From contig OY755046.1 in assembly GCA_963576565.1 (NCBI GenBank), positions 68,415,719 through 68,479,718 on the forward strand: a DNA stretch of 64,000 nucleotides. The letters are read 5' to 3'. Source of the DNA: Aspidapion aeneum. Lineage: Eukaryota; Arthropoda; Insecta; Coleoptera; Brentidae. Made by a program: the position numbers and the translations under genes. Under the pieces are notes generated by a model. It was not told where the DNA came from, made no database searches, and was given only the letters and a program-made list of their open reading frames with translations. The number at the start of each line of letters is the position of its first letter. Position 1 is the first letter of the stretch. Below are positions 1 through 10,389 of the stretch, piece after piece.

Positions 1-10
1 ACAGCGACAT

Positions 11-31
11 TGATTGATTGATTGATTGATA
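11..31. repeat. (ATTG)n microsatellite
   Basis: About five tandem copies of ATTG at the left edge of the window. Nothing else is recognisable in 1-180. Confidence 0.9.
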
Positions 32-244
32 CGATCCTTGGTCCAATTGATGTGAGATTTCCAAGACATAGATAACTTTTACTTCCTTTCGAAGGGTACT
101 TGTGGTTTTTGCCTAAAATTACATAGAAAAAACTTTTTTTTAGTCTTTTTTTTAAACATGAAAAAAAGGCATTAAATGATTTTGTGGGAAAAGTCGCCAA
201 AACGCGTAAACTGACAACTGGATTAAAGTTTTTGAATACACCAC

Positions 245-530
245 TTATACAGGGGGGCGCTTCAAACTCCCAGCGTGTGCAAAGCGCGCATGATTTTTGC
301 CAAAATGATCAGGGGATCAAAAAGAAAATAACTTTCAACAAAGAGAGAAATTATCACCTGATCGGAATTTTTCCCAAGCAAGGAGTTTCTTTTTTAAAGG
401 TTTGGCTAAAAAGCCCAAAAATATCAAAACAAATTTTAAGGTTAGGTTTTCCCAAAAATTCAAATAAAAACATAAACAAAAAGTAACTGGCAGCTCTAAA
501 CAGGTGATCAGATTTAAATAAAATTTTAGG
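245..530 (+). repeat. interspersed repeat I, copy 1
   Basis: This stretch recurs at 11033-11262 with short indels. Both copies start near CGCTTCAAACTCCCAGCGTG and hold an internal inverted pair (ATCAGGTGAT and ATCACCTGAT) about 45 bp apart. The 100-codon ORF that crosses it has no family signature and is probably fortuitous. The element class is unknown. Confidence 0.7.
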
Positions 531-1327
531 GAGTTGCTCTAGTTTTAGCTGATACTGTAAATGGACACCCTGTAATATTTTTTATTGTTAAGACATTTTT
601 TTGTGAATGAAACCATAAAAGTAGACACGGTTAAGACAAAAAAGGAAATGTGTAACTGGAATTTAGTGCATCTTAAAATAGAATTCAAAATTAAGACACC
701 ATCAGGCTCAGGTATATCTGATTCCTCAACTTATGGTGCAGAAAAAATGTTCTGACAAAAAAAACAGGATATTTTTTACGTAGAAGAGTTGTTTTTACAA
801 AAGTTGACTTTGCTATTTAAGAACAGTGGAAAAAGAAATCCAAGAATTTTGAAAACATGAAAAGAATTATTATTTTTTCCTTTAAAACCTAGGGGGCTCG
901 CTCCCCGCAAAATAAGATTTTGTTAGATATTTTCCACATATTTCGTAAAAAAGTAAAGTAAATAGTAAATTGGAAAGAAATATGTAGTTATTACATATTA
1001 AAATATTAGAAAGCAAATTAAAAAAATTAAAGAAAACATAAAAAATCAACTCACAATTATAACATGTTGTTTAACTTGTACCCATGTGGTACAATTAATA
1101 TATATTTTTTAATTTATTACTTTTATCTTTTACATTACTATAATTATAAATAAAAAAATTATTAATGAGTGCGGTGACCGTTAATGAAACATAAAAAATG
1201 TCATATTTTGACTAATTAATAACCACATTAAATAATTTAAACAATACAGTGCTTATTTAAACATATTTTCTTAAACGCAGCTGCAGGGCAACTACCTACA
1301 GAGTTTCTTTTATACAAATGGTACTTG
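531..1327. other. unassigned AT-rich stretch
   Basis: No coding family, long inverted repeat or repeat shared with the rest of the window was recognised. Confidence 0.5.
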
Positions 1328-1603
1328 ATGATGATGATGATGATGATTCATATGTGAATGGGCCTTACAGGCCACCAGCTGGTCTATTGTGGCTCACTTT
1401 TGAGTGGTTTCTCACCACTTATGCCTAATCCTCCAAAAACGCCGGCTATCAGTTTGGGTGAGACACTGTTCAGATCTTCTGAGTCAATCTGAGGTTTACC
1501 GAAAGTGTTCTGACGAAAACGTGCAATAGCCGGACATTCGCACAGTACATGTCTGACTGTTTCATCATCCTCTATACAGAGTTTTCATTTGGTCTCTTCT
1601 GTT
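1328..1603 (-). pseudogene. C1-family LINE, 3' end (left part of a split copy)
   Basis: Reverse-strand relic of the C-terminal region of an RNase-H-bearing non-LTR retrotransposon, including a Cys-rich stretch. It closely matches the copy at 40901-42229. It starts at a (GAT)n tract at 1328-1347, the (ATC)n tail seen from the plus strand. The coding frame is broken. The copy is cut at 1603 by the P-superfamily element and resumes at 3000. AAATGGTA lies just outside both LINE ends (about 1317 and 3333) and is a possible 8-bp TSD. The original insertion was 5'-truncated. Confidence 0.8.
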
Positions 1604-2999
1604 CGCAGCCCACGAGAAAGACCGGCCCGGGCGCGGAAATATCACGTGACCGTAGGAGGCTCACAAAACATGTGTGTTTTTAGTTTTGGTATGTTTGTTT
1701 ACGTCGATTTTTTTTTAATTCGGGCACGAATTTTATGTGAATTTTATCAAAGTTATTAAAATAACGCAGCCCAAACAAAAAGACTGTAGTGGGCTGCGTT
1801 AAAATAATTAATGGCTAATGAGTAAATTATAAAGAAAATACCTATAAGATAAACAATGCCGCGAACGTGTTGTTCCCTGTCGGTCCAACTATAAAACTGA
1901 AACCTAATGTGTTGCAAACGGGAAAGAAGTGGTAAAAGATAAGATCTTGGATAAGATTGATCAAGTAATAGACATCCTTAGTGACATTTTCGATAGTGAG
2001 AGTGAAAAATATGTTCAGTTGTCATTTCTTATTGAACAATTAGGTCTCTTGAAAAGGTAACCTGAGAATCGAAGATATGGTGGATACATTTTAATGTTGG
2101 CTTCATCTTTGTTTATCCAGTCATCCAGTGCATACACGTCAATATACAATTCTAAGGTAATATGTCTTCCGCACCCTCGCAATAATAAAAAACTGATTTG
2201 TAAAATATTGCTAACAAATAGTAATCTCTCTGGTAGTGTGAAATATTTAAAAAGTAAGATACAGCTTTTAAAAGAACATGAGTTGGTAGTTAACTTACAC
2301 TTTAATGAAATATATAGTAAACTTTCTGCTGGGTAATTTTTCAAAAAATTATTGACGACCACTACATTCAGTTCATTGAATGTGAAAACCATCTCACTTA
2401 TTCACAAAATCACTTGTTTCTTTTTAATAAATTATTGTGAAATGTTTTATATTGAAAATTTTTCTTCAGATAACTCTAGCGAGTGCTTTTGTGGAGAAGA
2501 ACTATTGTCAAAGCTTGAAAAAATTAGTTTAAGGGCATGTAAAGTTTTTTAAAATAATTTTATTAAAAAGCACAATAATTTAGTGTCTGCTAATAAATCT
2601 TTGAATAAGAACTCAGACAAAGATGATGACACTCAAAGAAAAATTAAAAAACTAAAAGCTTAGGTTTGATATGTCGAATTTTGAAAGACTTGTATAGATT
2701 TGAAGTTACTAACGATATAATGTACCTATTATATGTACCTGAAGATATTAGAGTGCAAATTGTGTATAATTTTTTATTGTATAGATTCAGTTCTTTTATC
2801 CATAATAAACACATATATCAGCAAAATATTTTTTTCAATTTTTGCCTATAAAAGAACAAAAATTTTTTTGTTAATTTATTTAAATTGTGTAAAACATATA
2901 ATATATTATGCAACACAATAAGAATCCTGGGACTCCTAAGATCACGTGACCGCCGACTTGCTTATAACGCGCCATGGCCGGTCTTTGTCGTTGGCTGCG
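1604..2999 (+). mobile_element. P-superfamily DNA transposon relic, 8-bp TSD
   Basis: A 1,396-bp insertion inside the C1 LINE, flanked by a perfect 8-bp direct repeat CTTCTGTT (1596-1603 and 3000-3007). The uninterrupted LINE at 41170-41200 gives the empty-site sequence. The terminal inverted repeats begin CGCAGCC and share AAAGACCGGCC a few bases further in. An 8-bp TSD fits P or hAT. The interior reads like a decayed THAP/P transposase (next entry), which favours P. Stops and indels make it non-autonomous. Confidence 0.83.
1858..2660 (+). pseudogene. P/THAP-type transposase relic
   Basis: Plus-strand remnants in several frames. At 1858 an ATG begins MPRTCC, resembling the start of a THAP zinc finger before an early stop. 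Around 2060-2335 a stretch reads RRYGGYILMLAS, then AYTSIYNSK and LPHPR, and then LLKEHELVVNLHFNEIY, which follows the pattern seen in insect P-like transposases just before a catalytic acidic residue. A Lys-rich C-terminus ends near 2662. Stops at about 2058 and 2334 and an unclear middle show that it is dead. The assignment rests on residue pattern and on the element's 8-bp TSD, not on a database search. A THAP9-like relic is the alternative. Confidence 0.6.
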
Positions 3000-3318
3000 C
3001 TTCTGTTAGTCCCATTCTGTGCATGGGTACTCTCAGTCGACAGTGACCTGTAAAAAGACCAGTCACTTTACGTCTCTCCTGTCTGTTCCTGGCTCTGTTT
3101 CTACAAAGGTCCTTTAATGAACTCTTTAGAGTGAGCCAGTTCTGGTATATTTATCCAGTATTGTTGGAAGCTATTCTCCATCCATTTTAATATGGTTGAT
3201 TTACCAGCATTGTATGATATCCCCAGGGCTGGCTCAAGGACTAAAAATTCGACAGATGCCGCTTCCCTCGCTGCTAGGTCTGCTGCCTCATTTCCCTCGT
3301 GCCCAGAATGCCCTGGTT
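3000..3318 (-). pseudogene. C1-family LINE, resumed part of the split copy
   Basis: Continues the LINE of 1328-1603 after the P-type insertion, beginning with the second TSD copy. Colinear with 41200-41515 on the reverse strand: the RNase H end and the segment linking it to the Cys-rich tail. The match stops at about 3318 (CCCTGGT), the 5' truncation point of the original insertion. Confidence 0.8.
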
Positions 3319-3479
3319 TGAAATGGTAAATGGTAGGTACTTACTCGAACCTGACTTTTTCAAAAAAATAGTGTTTAAAACTGTAACGAGCTGATTAGAT
3401 TTTGGTCAAAATCAACTATGTAATACTAATGAACAGTTTTTTGACAGTTAAAATATAGAAAGAATTCTCACTTTTTAAT

Positions 3480-3665
3480 GGAGCAAGCACCACATCAATA
3501 TTTTTCATATTGTTATGAAAAACTTTGTAGAAGCTTCTGTTTCTGAGATATTTACAAGAAACTGTTTTCAGGGCTGATGTGTGGAGTGTGGTAATGGGCT
3601 AGGAAGGTATCAGATTCGTCATGGATCCATTTATTTTTTTCAAGTTGTCCAGACATTTTTTGTAA
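3480..3665. repeat. interspersed repeat O, copy
   Basis: Shares GAGATATTTA, a short tract resembling GTGTGGTAA and GGGCTAG-AAGGTATCAGAT with 43960-44245. Related sequence is found in reverse at 61940-62160 and partly at 28610-28730. Non-coding; class unknown. Confidence 0.6.
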
Positions 3666-3879
3666 TCTTGCCAAATGAATGTCAATATAAAACAATGGTC
3701 CAGTTATGTTCTCACCTGTTTTTTAAATGTTAATTTATTGCCACATATTCAAATTCCAGCAGCGAATCTAATACGAGATAAATTAAGACAGGACTCGTGC
3801 GACTTTTTGGAATTTTTTGGAAAACGGCCAAAAGTCTGCGACAAATTCCCAGGGAAGTGATTGTTTTTCGTTTGGTTTT

Positions 3880-4156
3880 CACCCAACTGCAGCACGGCAA
3901 AAGAAAGGGTAATGTTTTTTCTTGGGATAGGTTTGTATGTATGTTTGTGTCGCGCTAGAGGCTCAACCGCTAAAAAGATTTTGACAAAAAAGGTGTTATT
4001 GAATTGCTACAGGAATAAACATGGCGCTCGTCAGATGCTATTTTGATGTAGGCTTTAAGGCATAAAAATTACCTAAATTTCAGGCGATTTCAATGAAATT
4101 CCTTTGATCACCCATTGCAAATGTCGTCTAATTTGCTGAGATATGAAAAAACCACT
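3880..4156 (+). repeat. interspersed repeat E, partial copy
   Basis: Matches the reverse complement of 36780-37080 and the forward sequence at 22420-22480 and 22873-22935. Shared landmarks are the 'CGCTAGAGGCTCAACCG' tract, GGCTTTAAGGCATA-AAATTA and CCCATTGCAAATGTC. No coding potential was recognised. Confidence 0.65.
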
Positions 4157-4487
4157 AATCTCATAAGGCCAATATGGCAAAATTTTGAGAATTCATATTT
4201 TACAAACTATACATTTTATCAACAACAGCACCGAGTTGCAATATTGTGGGGCCATAAAGATGCGAAAAAAACTGCCTTGCGTTGAGATTCATAAAAACGT
4301 CATTTAGCGAATTTTAGGGTAGGGAATCTCATAAGGCCAATATAGCAAAATTTTGAGAATTCATATTTTACAAACTATACATTTTATCAAGAAAAGCACC
4401 GAGCTGCAATATAGTAAGACCATAAAGATGCAAAAAAACCACACCTTGAGTTGAGATTCACAAAACGTCATTTAGCGAATTTTAGGG
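4157..4487 (+). repeat. 165-bp tandem duplication
   Basis: Two head-to-tail units, 4157-4324 and 4325-4487, each starting AATCTCATAAGGCCAATAT and ending CGAATTTTAGGG. They differ by scattered substitutions. Probably an internal tandem repeat of family E. Confidence 0.85.
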
Positions 4488-4749
4488 TTGGTTGTTACTG
4501 CCTAGTATAAATTTCTTGTGACAAGTTGTTTTATTTTTAATTTCATTTTCTATGGATATAACCGAACCAAAACCTATTTTATTGGAAGTAGAACTCTACA
4601 AACTTATTTACTTACTTATTTAATAAAATTTTTATTAAATTTTATTAAACTTGACAAACCTTAGTGACACGTTACCGAAGGGACATTTTCATAATTAGAA
4701 AAAAAAAATTGTGCCTTGAACGAAAAAGAATAGCGATCGCCGAAATAAT

Positions 4750-5029
4750 AGGGACCTATTGCAATAGTGCCAGGAACAAATTGTGCCGGGCACTATATTG
4801 ACACTTTCACATTATAAGAACAGCTGTCTTCTTTCAAAATTAGGCCATTGTGTATTATAAGAGCCGGAATTAATAGTGACGCCACTATTAATGGAAAATA
4901 TACGACTGGATTTATAAATTCGACTTTGGTATGTCAATTTTGAAAGATCAACTGTCAGTTTTTAATGCGAAACTGTCAATATAGTGCCCGGCACAATTTG
5001 TGCCTGGCTTTATTGCAATAGGTCCCCAT
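4750..5029. mobile_element. MITE family F, intact copy
   Basis: About 280 bp with terminal inverted repeats of more than 45 bp, starting GGGACCTATTGCAATA. Other copies lie at 18900-19770 (interrupted) and 43636-43885. There is no ORF. It sits only about 40 bp upstream of the acceptor of the host exon at 5071, so it is probably intronic. Confidence 0.8.
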
Positions 5030-5130
5030 TATGTAAAGTAATATTCTAATGTTTTTTTTTTACTTCTCAGGTCAACCCCTCAACCAAACCGAACCGCCTC
5101 TAAGCCCTACACGAGCGCCATCTTAAAAAG

Positions 5131-5368
5131 ATGCCGAAAAAACGGTGCACCTATATAATGGCGGTTATCGCTATTCTGATACTTTTGACGGTCATCACAG
5201 TAGTCTGGGTGCAGTTTACTCAGGGAGCTTTTACTGAGAAAATGAATTCGGGTTTTCTCAACGTGACAGACGAAGAGGGAGATGCCGCAGGGAGCAAGTG
5301 GAGTAGGAGCGAGCAGGAAAAAATCCATGGGAGCAACGGAAGTCAGGGAGGCGGGAGTCATCAAAAAG
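5131..5368 (+). CDS. host exon: N-terminus of a type II membrane protein
   Basis: The only convincing host coding sequence here. A polypyrimidine tract and CAG at 5051-5070 form an acceptor, so the exon runs 5071-5368. The ATG at 5131 follows an in-frame TAA about 27 nt upstream and has A at -3. The exon ends in AAAAAG before GTAAGA, a good donor, leaving 79 complete codons plus one base (phase 1). The protein has a short basic head (MPKKR), one hydrophobic segment at residues 9-28 and then a hydrophilic Ser/Gly/Glu-rich stem with N-glycosylation sequons at N44 (NVT) and N69 (NGS). That layout suggests a type II signal anchor with a lumenal or extracellular C-terminus. Base composition is richer in GC than the flanks. 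No later exon is visible in the window, so the gene is not identified. Confidence 0.6.
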
Positions 5369-5473
5369 GTAAGAAAAATTGAACAACAGAAGATGGCTAT
5401 TTTTCGTCACCTTCTTATTCCTATAATCTTGATATCATCTGCGATAGCATCTATCCACCTATCCCTCCTACTT

Positions 5474-5831
5474 CTAGAGTAAATGAACATCTAAAGAGTA
5501 CCCAATAAGGGAATATTGAAAAGTCCGGTTTAGCGGATCATACATAGTCAAATGATCACAGAATTCAATGGTCTGAGGCTAAAGTTTTGTATAAGGAGTT
5601 GCTATGGCGAAAACGAAAGTTTATTGAGGCTGCATTTATAACGCAGAACAAAGAAGTCTTCAGTCAACCAAGCACGGACATTCCAAACATATAAAAACCA
5701 CTCCTTAAGGAAAACAACCGCCTTAGTCTAAAAAAAGTGGGGCGGGCCTTTACACCTGACTACACACCAAGTAGTACAAGTAGTAGCCTGTATACTGGAT
5801 TGTTTAGTTTACACTTGATGACGGTTAGAGA

Positions 5832-5832
<1 letters not shown>
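5474..5832 (+). pseudogene. Penelope-like element (PLE-2), GIY-YIG C-terminus and 3' end
   Basis: A plus-strand relic of the end of a Penelope-like polyprotein. It reads RVNEHLKST, then SGLADHT-SNDHRIQWSEAK and WRKRKFIEAAFI. These match the late part of the GIY-YIG endonuclease domain and the C-terminal helix typical of PLEs. At least two in-frame stops are present. Reverse transcriptase sequence is absent, so the copy is 5'-truncated. A 3' segment of about 130 bp leads into a hammerhead-like motif at 5814. It lies in the presumed intron just after the host exon. Confidence 0.72.
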
Positions 5833-5877
<45 letters not shown>

Positions 5878-7045
5878 CGGTTTCACAACGTTATACGTCT
5901 TCCGATACCCAATCTCCACTCGTTTCTGTTTGCCCATAATTCATCATCTAGGCCTCTTATTCTTATTTCACTGTCTATTCCTTCTCTCCAGCTTCTCCTT
6001 GACCGTCCTCGTTTTCTTCGGCCAGTTGGTTTCCATTGTAGTATTTGTTTAGGTAGTCTTTCATCATTCATTCTTTGTACATGTCCGTACCACACCAGTT
6101 GTTTTGTTCTTATATCATCCACTAAAGTACGTTCACCCACTGTCATAATTTCTCTTATTCTTTGATTTGTAACTCTTTCTCTTTTTGATTTCCCTGCTGC
6201 TCTTCTCCAATAGTCCATCTCCGTAGCGGAAAGCATTTTCTCTGTTCTATCCTTAATTGGCCATACTTCTGAGCCGTATGTAATAATACTTTTTACAATG
6301 GTGTTATATATAAGCTTTTTCTTATGTTTTGATATACTTTGGTCCCAAATTATTCCATTTAATAAAGTTATTGCTTTTATTCCTTGTACGTTTCGATCTT
6401 TTATAGCTTTGTCTAGTGTTCCGTCAGCTGTAATTTTTAGACCTAAGTATTTATACTCATCACAGGACTAAATTCGCTGCCCGGTATTTAAGATTAGATC
6501 CTGTTTCATTTCACCGATACACATATACTCTGTCTTATTGAGATTAACCTCTAGTCCCCACTTATTGTACTCTTCTATTAGTTTTCGTGTCATATATTCG
6601 AGGTCGTCATAATCCTGAGCCACTACTATCTGATCATCGGCGAAACATAAAGTATACAAGGTGGTTTCGTCCAACGGAATGCCCATGTTTTGACATTTTC
6701 TCTTCCATGCTTTAAGGACTTGTTCCAAGTATATCTTGAAGAGCGTAGGCGAGATACAGCAACCTTGTTTAAGACCTTTATTTACGTGAAAGCCTTTGGT
6801 TAGTTTTGCTTTTATTTTAACTTTTGCCTTACTATTGCGGTATAACTCTTTGATGACCTAATAAATTAGTTGGACGCTTATGTTTGTGTTTTCCAACGCT
6901 TTCCAAATTAGATTTAGTGGTATACTATCATATGCCTTCTGCAAATCGACGTAAAGCAGATGCAGCTCTTGTCCGTATGCCATTTTCTTTTCAATAACTT
7001 GGTTTACACAAAAGAGATGATCTGATAGTTACTAACCGAAACGTC
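5814..7045 (+). ncRNA. hammerhead-like motif of PLE-2, split by a LINE
   Basis: The left half, 5814-5828, reads CTTGATGACGGTTAG. The right half, 7032-7045, reads CTAACCGAAACGTC. Removing the LINE between them rejoins a core of the CUGANGA type, a perfect 6-bp stem II (GGTTAG/CTAACC) and GAAAC. The first core C is U here, which would weaken cleavage. Its position downstream of a PLE ORF fits the known location of PLE hammerheads. Confidence 0.65.
5833..7024 (-). pseudogene. RTE-A LINE, 5'-truncated copy
   Basis: A reverse-strand copy of the same LINE as 35024-36487. It keeps the RT segment with FADDQ and the C-terminal block WYGHVQRMNDERLPKQ followed by the Arg-rich GRRKRGR tail. The 3' end is a (TA)n tract at 5833-5873. 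Frames are broken: the ORF stretches are 6236-5883 and 6728-6468. Similarity stops near 7024, just inside the region that corresponds to 35297 in the other copy. No clear TSD is seen. It inserted into the loop of the PLE-2 hammerhead motif. Confidence 0.88.
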
Positions 7046-7051
7046 ATGTAT

Positions 7052-7655
7052 TAATAAATAAAGACAACAGAAGTCCGAAACTTTGTTTCTACTCAATCAT
7101 TGTCTACAAGTTTTAAACAAAGACTTACCCCTGAAGTTATACAAAATGTATCTGAGAACTACGTTGTTAACCGATTTCATATTAATTTTTCATTTAAAAT
7201 CGGTGGTGCATAGACTGTATGTCTAGAATGATCTTAAATGCGTACTGCCAGCGTACCTCAGAACTTATCTCAAGTACCACTGCGGAATTTAGCAGCGGGA
7301 ATGACCGGCCTTGCAAAATTTACATATAAATTCTAGTCAGATGAATTTGCCTATGGCTAAACTGGTTATTTATAGGCATAGAATAGACCGATGCGAATAC
7401 TAGCATGCGAAATTTTTAACTTATCATTTTTACCTTCCTAGCCCGCACAGCAATCGCTAGAGAAGGTATTTATTTCGATGAAAAAAAATTAAATAACGCC
7501 GAAAATGTGTTATTTGGGTGTATTTGGATCTACTATTGCAGTTCATATCATTATTTTTGAGACAACTTTTTAACATTTTTTTTTGTTGGCCTATGCTATT
7601 ATGGTAAACAGCTGATAACTGTCAAGAAGTTATCTCAAAAATTATGATATGGAAT
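7052..7655. other. unassigned, probably PLE-2 terminal sequence then unique DNA
   Basis: The first 90 bp or so may be the remaining PLE-2 end. At 7430-7470 is an ACCTTCCTAGCCCGCACAG motif that recurs at 43590-43625 and, less exactly, at 63420. No coding content was recognised. Confidence 0.4.
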
Positions 7656-7659
7656 ATAC

Positions 7660-7935
7660 TCGGTTTAGAACGCTTTTCTACGTTGTCCGGCGCCTATTCT
7701 CCACCTCCTTCGATCCTAACAATCATCTTCTGTCAGGTTTTTTTGACTCATTGATCTTTGAATTGACTGTTGCCATTCTAGTTTAGGACGCCCTCTTTTT
7801 CTGCGACCTATTGGTTGCCATTCTAGGACCTGATTTGGTAATCTTTCGTCGTTTATCCGTTGGCATCGTCGTTCATCCGTTGTCCGCTGTATTTGGATCT
7901 ATCTTAGCAATATCGTTGTGACGTCTGTCCATCCG
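7660..7935 (-). pseudogene. RTE-B LINE, 3' end fragment
   Basis: A reverse-strand fragment matching 51302-51530. Translated relics include the C-terminal motif in which a conserved LEWQ and Arg/Lys tail precede the stop. The 3' terminus lies at the TCGGTTTAGAACG end seen in all RTE-B copies. The frame is lost. Confidence 0.8.
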
Positions 7936-7999
7936 TCTGTAGAATCGCTGTGAGACCAATTTTAATAAGGTTATTAGAAAAGATAGTTGTAATGGCTTG

Positions 8000-8925
8000 G
8001 ACGGCTGATGGAATACAGTTACTAAAACTTAACGTTAATCTTTACCTAACCTAAAATCGAATCGTTAGTGCGATACATATAGTTTTATAGTTACAGTAAA
8101 TTTTTTAAGTTAACAAATCGGCCGAAAAATTAAATTAAATCGAGAAAATTTTCAGGCTATAATTTTTTCGAAGGGAATTATCTCAACAAGAATGCCTTGC
8201 CGAGTTGATTTCTGTTTTCGGTAATGAAGCACCACATCAGTCGACAGTTTTTCGTTGGTATGGAGAATTCAAGCGTGGACGGATTAGCCTTAGCGGCGAT
8301 TCAAGGTCAGGTTCACCAAAAACGTCTGTCACCCAGGGAAAAATCGATGCTGTGCGCATGCTCATCACGGAAGATTGACATGTGATATATCGCAAGATTT
8401 GGGTATTTCAAAGGTAATAAAGCACCACATCAGTCGACTGTTTCTCGTTGGTATAAAGAATTCAAGCGTGGACGGATTACCCTTAGCGACGATCCAAGGC
8501 CAGGTGCACCAAAAACGGCTGTCACCCATGCTGTGCGCATGCTCATCACGGAACATCGATATGTGACATATCGCAAGATTTGGGGATTTCAAAGACCTCA
8601 ATTCAAAAAATATTGCATAAAGGATAAGGGGTAAGAAAATTAGTTTCCCGCTGGATACCGCATCTGTACCGATAAACAGAAAGAAGCTGGGGTCAATTGG
8701 TGTCCGAAATCTTAAGACCGCTTTGAGACAGAAAACTTAAAAAAGGTATACAGCATTGTTGGTGGTGTTGAATTGTGGATTTACTCATATGAACCCCAAA
8801 ATAAACGTCAGTCGTCTGTTTGGGTGTTCTAGAATGAAGAAAGGCCAACGAAAGTCATCCGTTCTCTAAGTGTATCCAAGAAAATGGTCGCGACTTTTGT
8901 CTTAAAAACAGGTCATGTAGCTACA
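8000..8925 (+). pseudogene. mariner transposase relic, N-terminal half
   Basis: Degenerate Tc1/mariner-type sequence. From about 8160 it reads QQECLAELISVFG, then FRWYGEFKRG (helix-turn-helix region), VRMLITED and YRKI. Further on come LVSRWIPHL, WIYSYEPQNKRQSSVWVF and TKVIRSLSVSKKMVA, which are landmarks of the first catalytic acidic region of mariner transposases. Stops and frameshifts are numerous. The segment 8223-8400 is repeated at 8414-8586 (about 190-bp period), duplicating part of the DNA-binding region. The 5' leader (about 8010-8120) recurs at 12965-13048 plus 14601-14655. The reading stops at 8925, where the THAP-bearing element begins, and resumes at 10390. Confidence 0.82.
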
Positions 8926-10389
8926 ATAGGGTGTTTGACAGTAGTAAAAAATAAACATATATTTATTTTTAGATATCTCTTTAGGTCTTGGGAATGCTAA
9001 AAACAAACTTTTTTGTTTAATTTTTTATCAAATTCATAGTACTTTTAATTAAATAAATTCATTGAATTCAAACAATTAGCCACGTGATTCAAAACAGGCG
9101 GTCTACCAGTCAGCTGCGAGTGACGTCACAAAACAGTAAACGCCTCGAACGAACTTATTTTCTGTGTTATTTTCTTATGGATGGTAATGTTTACTTTGGT
9201 TTAAAGTGCGAATTATCGTCCTAAATTAGATTTTATTTTGTGTTTTGGTTATAAAAAAGATTTTCAATGGAAAACGGATTCTCCAAAGCCGATAGCTCCA
9301 ACTGCCAATGCTGAATTCCTTTTTGGTGGCAGGCTTCTTTGCCAACAACAGTGATTTTTGTACTGCGGAATTTAGAAACGTTAAAATGTTAATGTAAGTA
9401 TTCGAAGAGTTGTTTTGTTTATAACTGAAAGTTTTTTTACGATATTCTTCGCCTACTTTTACTCATTTAGATTTTGAGGTTAGGTTATATGTTTTGCTTT
9501 TTTGTTTAATATGCCACTTACAATAGATTCAATTAAATACCCAATCATTATTATTTTAAGCATTAAGAAACAATCAAAAATTGCTTTTTTAAAACAACAT
9601 TTTCTAAATACATTTTGTTTGAAAGAATTCTTATGCCTTCATAACAAATATGCACTGCCTAGTCTTGCATATGCACTGCTCAGTCCTTCATTTAGCCTGC
9701 ATGTGCACTGACTCATCCTGCATTTAGAGGTCCTCCCTAGTCCTGTCTAATAACTGCCTAGCACCGCCTAAAAATTTGTACACCTTTCTGCCTATTATAT
9801 TTGTTCACCCCTTGTAATAAACATAACCTCAAAAATGTCATCGTCATTTACGAAATAGTTATATATATTATAGACAACGTGAGAAAAATTAATAGAAACA
9901 ATTTAGTCATACTCACATCAAAGTGATCTTCACAAATGTAAAGTGAAGACACGGATCACCTAACAAAGAAGATGTATTAGATAAGGCCCTTCGGTCTCTT
10001 CGAGCAAGTTCTAGCCACTTTTTCCGTTTATTTACTGCTGTCGGCATATGAGTAAATAGTTTTTCAGGTGTTTTTATGCTAGTATTCGAACACTGAGGCA
10101 CTACACACCACTTATAGGACATTTTTTACATAAACAACAGTAAAAACACAGACCAAAAACAAATAAACACTTGAATGCCGTGTATCTGTCCGCGAGTTTA
10201 ATGCGCTGTGATGTCATTGCAACGCCATGATAGAAATGAGCGTTTTAGCGGCAAATTCAAATCGGAAATTAGAAAACTTGATTTTAAATGTAGTCACGAT
10301 AAAATATACTATTTTAATAATTTTGCGTAGCAAATTAGGGATCTATGTATCATTATAAACTCTTTTCTAAAATTTGTCAAATACCCTAT
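8926..10389 (-). mobile_element. THAP-bearing DNA element inserted in the mariner relic
   Basis: A 1,464-bp insertion that separates the two halves of one mariner transposase. Its ends are inverted: ATAGGGTGTTTGACA on the left and the complement of ATAGGGTATTTGACA on the right. It carries a THAP-domain exon on the minus strand. Degenerate short repeats around CACTGCCTAGTCCTGC lie at 9650-9770. No TSD could be fixed by eye. P and Kolobok elements both carry THAP domains, so the superfamily is left open. Confidence 0.65.
9917..10122 (-). pseudogene. THAP zinc-finger first exon
   Basis: It opens MSYKWCVVPQC, the C-x4-C of a C2CH THAP finger. FTHMP follows and then a basic KRKKWLELARRD helix, all in the usual THAP order. 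A frame change near 9940 is needed to read the closing CEDHF motif, which is present in another frame and ends exactly at a GTGAGT donor (complement of 9911-9916). The domain is therefore complete as DNA but frameshifted. THAP fingers bind DNA and are found in P-type transposases and in host proteins. Its place between inverted termini favours a transposase exon. Confidence 0.72.

Noticed and set aside
184..486. 100-codon ORF as a gene
   Set aside because: It crosses repeat I, whose second copy (11033-11262) does not keep the frame, and has no family signature.
2015..2392. 125-codon minus-strand ORF in the P-type relic
   Set aside because: The opposite strand carries the transposase-like residue pattern; this frame is its shadow.
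4157..4487. CRISPR-like array or other spaced repeat system
   Set aside because: Only two long tandem units with no spacers, in clearly eukaryotic DNA. No CRISPR array is present anywhere in the window.
5737..6165. 142-codon plus-strand ORF containing (Ile-Tyr)n
   Set aside because: Runs through the (TA)n tail and the antisense of RTE-A.
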